From: Pseudocercospora fijiensis CIRAD86
Lineage: Eukaryota > Ascomycota > Dothideomycetes > Mycosphaerellales > Mycosphaerellaceae
DNA length: 64,000 bases
Assembly: GCF_000340215.1 (NCBI RefSeq)
Contig: NW_006921533.1
Coordinates: 2,088,172 to 2,152,171 of the forward strand
Direction: 5' to 3'
Positions 60,136 through 64,000 of the stretch are shown in pieces. The notes under the pieces are model-generated. The model saw only the letters and a program-made list of their open reading frames with translations, did not search any database and was not told the origin of the DNA. Position 1 is the stretch's first letter, and the number at the start of each line of letters is the position of its first letter. The position numbers were made by a program, and so were the translations under genes.

Positions 60136-63100
60136 CTCGAAAGGCTTATCCTACGCGTTCCGGATAGTACTACTCGCTATAGGCGTTTTATAGGGTACTT
60201 ATAGTAGGCGTTAGATAAGGTACTCGCTATAAATAGTTCGAATCCTATTTAACTATAGGCGTTTTAGATAGTATTTACTATAAGCGTTTCGGATAGGACT
60301 ACTCGCTATAGCTATCTCGGACAGTTACCGCTATAAGCGTTTCGAATATTACTACTCGCTATAAGCGTTTTTAGTAGTATTTACTATAAGCGTTTCGGAT
60401 TAGACTTGCTATAAGTATTCTAAATAGCACTTACTATAGGTATTTTAGACAGTACTACTTGCTATAAGCGTTCTTAATAGTACTTGCTATTTGCGTTCTG
60501 AATTAGACTTACTATACGCGTTCCGGATAAGACTTAGTATAAGCGTTTCGGATTAGAATTGCTATATAGTGCGTTCTAAATGAAACTTAGTATAGGCGTT
60601 ATAGACAGTAGTACTAACTGTTAGCGCTCCGGATTAGAGTTATTAGACTTACTATACGCGTTCTAAATAGTACTTAGTATTATAAGCGTTCTGAATTAGA
60701 CCTATTATAGGCGTTATAGATAATAGTTAGCTTATCCTACGCGTTCCGGATAGTACTACTCGCTATAGATATTCTGTAGAGTACTCGCTATAGGCGTTAT
60801 ATAGGGTACTCGCTATAGATAGTTCGAATGCTATTTAACTATAGGCGTTTTAGATAGTATTTGCTGTAAACGTTCCGGATAGTACTACTCGCTATAGGCC
60901 TTCCGGATAGTGCTTCGTATAAGTATTTAGTTTCGGATTAGACTTAGACTTACTTTATGCATTCCGGATAAGACTTTCTATAGGCGTTTCGGATTAGATT
61001 ATTAGACTTGCTATACGCGTTCCGGTTTATATAGGACGAACTATACTAAGCGTTTAAAATAAGGCTTGTCCTACGCGTTCCGGATAGTACTACTCGCTAT
61101 AGATATCTTAGATAGTTACCGCTATAGGCGTTTCGAATATTACTACTCGCTATAGGCGTTTTTAGTAGTATTCACTATAAGCGTTTTGGATATAACTTGC
61201 TATAAGTATTCTAAATAGTACTTACTATAGGTATTTTAGAAAGTACTACTTACTATAAGCGTTCGTAATAGTACTTACTATTACCGTTCTAAATTAGACC
61301 TACTATACGCGTTCCGGATAGTACTTACTCTACGCGTTTCGGATAAGACTTAGTATAGGCGTTTCGGATTAGAATTGCTATATAGCGCGTTCTAAATAGA
61401 ACTTGGCATAAGCGTTACAGATAGTAGTACTAACTATTAGCGCTCCGGATTAGACTTGCTATACGCGTTCCGAATAGTACTTACTAAGTTACTATTATAA
61501 ACGTTCTAAATTAGACTTTCTATAGGCGTTATAGATAGTAGTTAGCTTGTCCTACGCGTTCCGGACAGCACTACTCGCTATAGGTATTCTATAGAGTACT
61601 CGCTATAGGCGTTTTATAGGGTACTTACGGCCCCTTTAGGCTTACTACGGCTTAAAATAAGCTAAAAGCCGACTCTACTTAGCTATAGCCGAGGAACTTT
61701 AAAATTTCTTAGTTTACGAGCGGTTCGGAGATTATAGGAGTCGTAGTATATAGTTCGTAAGCGGTTCGGAGATTGTAGGAGTCGTAGTATATATCGTAAG
61801 GCTACGATAGTATTATTTCCGATGCTATATCGGTCGTTTATACCTAATCCGGCGGTATTTGCTCGAGGCGGTATGCTCGAAAGGCTTAGCCTACGCGTTT
61901 CGGATAGTACTACTCGCTATAGATATTCTATAGAGTACTCGCTATAGGCGTTTTATAAGGTACTCGCAGTAGGCGTTATATAAGGTACTCGCTATAAGTA
62001 GTTCGAATACTATTTAGTAACTATAGGCGTTTTAGATAGTATCTACTATAAGCGTTCCGGAAAGTACTACTCGCTAAAGATATCTCGGATAATTATCGCT
62101 ATAAGCGTTTCGAATATTACTACTCGCTATAAGCGTTTTTAGCAGTATTTGCTATAGGCGTTTCGGGCGTTTTGGATTAGACTTACTATAGGTATTCTAA
62201 ATAGCACTTGCTATAGGTATTTTAGATAGTACTACTTGCTTTAAGCGTTCTTAGTAGTACTTACTATTAGCGTTCCGAATTAGACTTGCTATATACGTTC
62301 CGGATAGTACTTACTCTACGCGTTCCGGATAAGACTTAGTATAAGCGTTTCGGATTAGAATTGCTATATAGCGCGTTCTAAGAAGAACTTAGTATAGGCG
62401 TTTTAGATAGTAGTGCTAACTGTTAGCGCTCTGGATTAGACTTACTATACGCGTTCCGAATAGTACTTACTATTATAAGTGCTCTAAGTTAGCCTTACTA
62501 TAGGCGTTGTTAGTAACAGTTAGCTTATTCTACGCGTTCCGGATAGTACTGCTCGCTATAGATGTTCTATAGAGTACTCGCTATAGGCGTTCTATAGGGT
62601 ACTTAGAGTAGGCGTTATATAGGGTACTCGCTATAGATAGTTCGAATGCTGTTTAACTATAGGCGTTTTAGATAGTACTTACTATAAGCGTTCCGGATAG
62701 TGCTGCTCGCTATAGTCTTAGCCTATAGGCCTTCCGGATAGTGCTTAATATAAGTATTTAGTTTCGGATTAGACTTAGACTTAATTTATACATTCCGGAT
62801 AAGACTTTCTATAAGCGTTTTAGATTAGACTTAGTATACGCGTTCCGGTTTATATAGGACTAACTATACTAAGCGTTTAAAATAAGGCTTGTCCTACCGA
62901 CTCCTACGCGTTCCGTATAGTACTACTCGCTATAGGTGTTCTATAGAGTGCTCGCTATAGGCGTTTTATAAGGTACTCGTAGTAGGCGTTATATAGGGTG
63001 TCCGCTAAAAGTAGTTCTAATGCTATTTACTATAGCCTATAGGCGTTTTAGATAGTATTTGCTATAGGCGTTCCGGATAGTGCTACTCGCTATAGATATC

Positions 63101-64000
63101 TCGGATAGTTACCGCTATAAGCGTTTCGAATAATACTACTCGCTATAAGCGTTTTTAGTAGCATTTACTATAGGCGTTTCAGATATAACTTGCTATAAGT
63201 ATTCTAAATAGTACTTACTATAGGTATTTTAGAAAGTACTACTTGCTATAGGCGTTCTTAGTAGTACTTACTATTAGCGTTCTATATTAGACTTACTATA
63301 CGCGTTTCGGATAGTACTTACTATACGCGTTTCGGATAAGACTTAGTATAGGCGATCCGTATTAGAGTTACTATATAGCGCGTTCTAAATAAAACTTAGT
63401 ATAGGCGTTATAGATAGTAGTACTAACTGTTAGCGCTCCGGATTAGACTTACTATACGCGTTCCGAATAGTACTTAGTATTATAAGCGTTCCAAATTAGA
63501 ATTCCTATAGTTGTTTTCGATTAAAGTTGCTATAAGCGTTTTGAATTAGACTTACTATACGCCTTGTAGGCAGTACTTGCTATAAGTGTTCCGACTCGGA
63601 AAGAACTACTTACTATAGATATTTCGAATAGTACTCGCTATAGGTATTCCGGATAGCAATTACTATTGGCGCATTCCGGCTCGCTATAGGCGTTTTTTAG
63701 GGCACTCGTAGTAGGCGTTATATAGGGTACTTGCTATAAATAGTTCGAATACTATTTAGCTATAGGCGTTTTAGATAGTATTTGCTATAAGCGTTCCGGA
63801 TAGTACTACTCGCTTTAGGCCTTCCGGGTAGTACCTAATATAAGTATTTAGTTTCGGATTACACTTAGACTTACTATATATATTCCGGATAAGACTTTCT
63901 ATAAGCGTTTTAAATTAGACTTGCTATACGCGTTCCGGCCTATATAGGACTAACTATACTAAGCGTTTAAAATAAGGCTTATCCTACGCGTTCCGGATAG
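60136..64000. repeat. 25-bp satellite array, AT-rich, RIP-like, runs off the window
   Basis: Nearly the whole segment is built of a 25-nt monomer with approximate consensus AGGCGTTCCGGATAGTACTT followed by ACTAT, plus 28-nt variants with an added ACT (..GTACTACTCGCTAT). Roughly 150 copies fit the span. Variants recur in the same order, giving irregular higher-order units; for example the TATATAGCGCGTTCTAA variant appears near 60564, 61378, 62368 and 63372. CpA and TpG are strongly depleted while ApC, GpT and TpA abound, and CpG is retained within GCG and CCGG. No coding frame of any length exists. Confidence 0.92.
61628..61886 (+). repeat. Unit embedded in satellite, copy 2
   Basis: Second copy of the 59877 unit, offset by about 1,751 bases. 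It keeps GGCCCCTTTAGGCTTA, AAAGCCGACTCTA and AATCCGGCGGTATTTGCTCG but has C-to-T and G-to-A changes at many other sites. It also holds an internal ~40-base duplication (CGGTTCGGAGATT.TAGGAGTCGTAG twice). Confidence 0.8.

Noticed and set aside
60230..60245. GTTCGAATCC resembling a tRNA T-loop
   Set aside because: It is one variant of the 25-bp satellite monomer; no acceptor stem, anticodon arm or box A around it.
60136..64000. CRISPR-like array of short repeats
   Set aside because: Monomers abut with no unique spacers, copies diverge, and the context is eukaryotic; it is a satellite.

Overview
This is nuclear DNA of a filamentous ascomycete, most likely a dothideomycete (Mycosphaerellales-like; lineage is inferred from gene content, not proven). 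Genes are intron-rich, with introns mostly 50-125 nt, GTAAGT/GTGAGT-type donors and CAG/TAG acceptors. They lie on both strands with no operons. The conserved genes are fungal: RPL17, TFC7, DSC1, TAF14, RanBP1/Yrb1, DOT1, ATG16, a HAM1-like protein, MUB1/SamB, triosephosphate isomerase and acetoacetyl-CoA synthetase. Among them sit several F-box-like proteins and lineage-specific hypotheticals. About 31 protein genes can be supported, many only after assembling exons by hand.

Layout. 0-4.2 kb: 3' end of RPL17, TFC7 (TFIIIC histidine-phosphatase subunit) and an HMG-box/AT-hook regulator, the last two on the minus strand. 4.2-7.3 kb: gene-poor, with at most one degraded or unrecognised exon. 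7.3-15.8 kb: six-helix membrane protein, GNAT acetyltransferase, F-box-like protein, secreted histidine phosphatase, and a divergent pair of an SMP-30-type lactonohydrolase and a four-exon Dabb protein. 17-19.5 kb: an F-box-like gene, then an odd gene joining a Helo-like N-terminus to the C-terminal part of a Rho-type GTPase. 20-26.4 kb: TPI, acetoacetyl-CoA synthetase and, divergently, a Dal5-type MFS transporter. 26.8-34.3 kb: two small hypotheticals, the Golgi/ER E3 ligase DSC1 and, divergently, a large single-pass membrane protein. 35-42.8 kb: TAF14 (with an apparent frameshift), RanBP1, two small hypotheticals and a large acidic protein with three SUMO-interaction-like motifs. 43.7-49.2 kb: centrin-like EF-hand protein, DOT1, a DUF1264 gene lacking an internal block, and an F-box protein. 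50-58.3 kb: HAM1-like protein, ATG16, and MUB1 with a natural histidine-rich tail. 59.9-64 kb: the gene region ends abruptly at a 25-nt satellite array that runs off the window and carries a strong RIP-like loss of CpA/TpG.

Functionally this is mostly housekeeping: translation, Pol III/Pol II transcription, chromatin, ubiquitin ligases, autophagy, nuclear transport and glycolysis/ketone metabolism. No secondary-metabolite cluster and no transposase or reverse transcriptase was recognised. The most unusual items are the Helo-like/Rho chimera, the TAF14 frameshift, the SIM-repeat protein with its duplicated 3' end, the shortened DUF1264 protein and the terminal satellite. Exon boundaries were chosen by reading splice signals and checking that phases add up; none is confirmed by transcripts.
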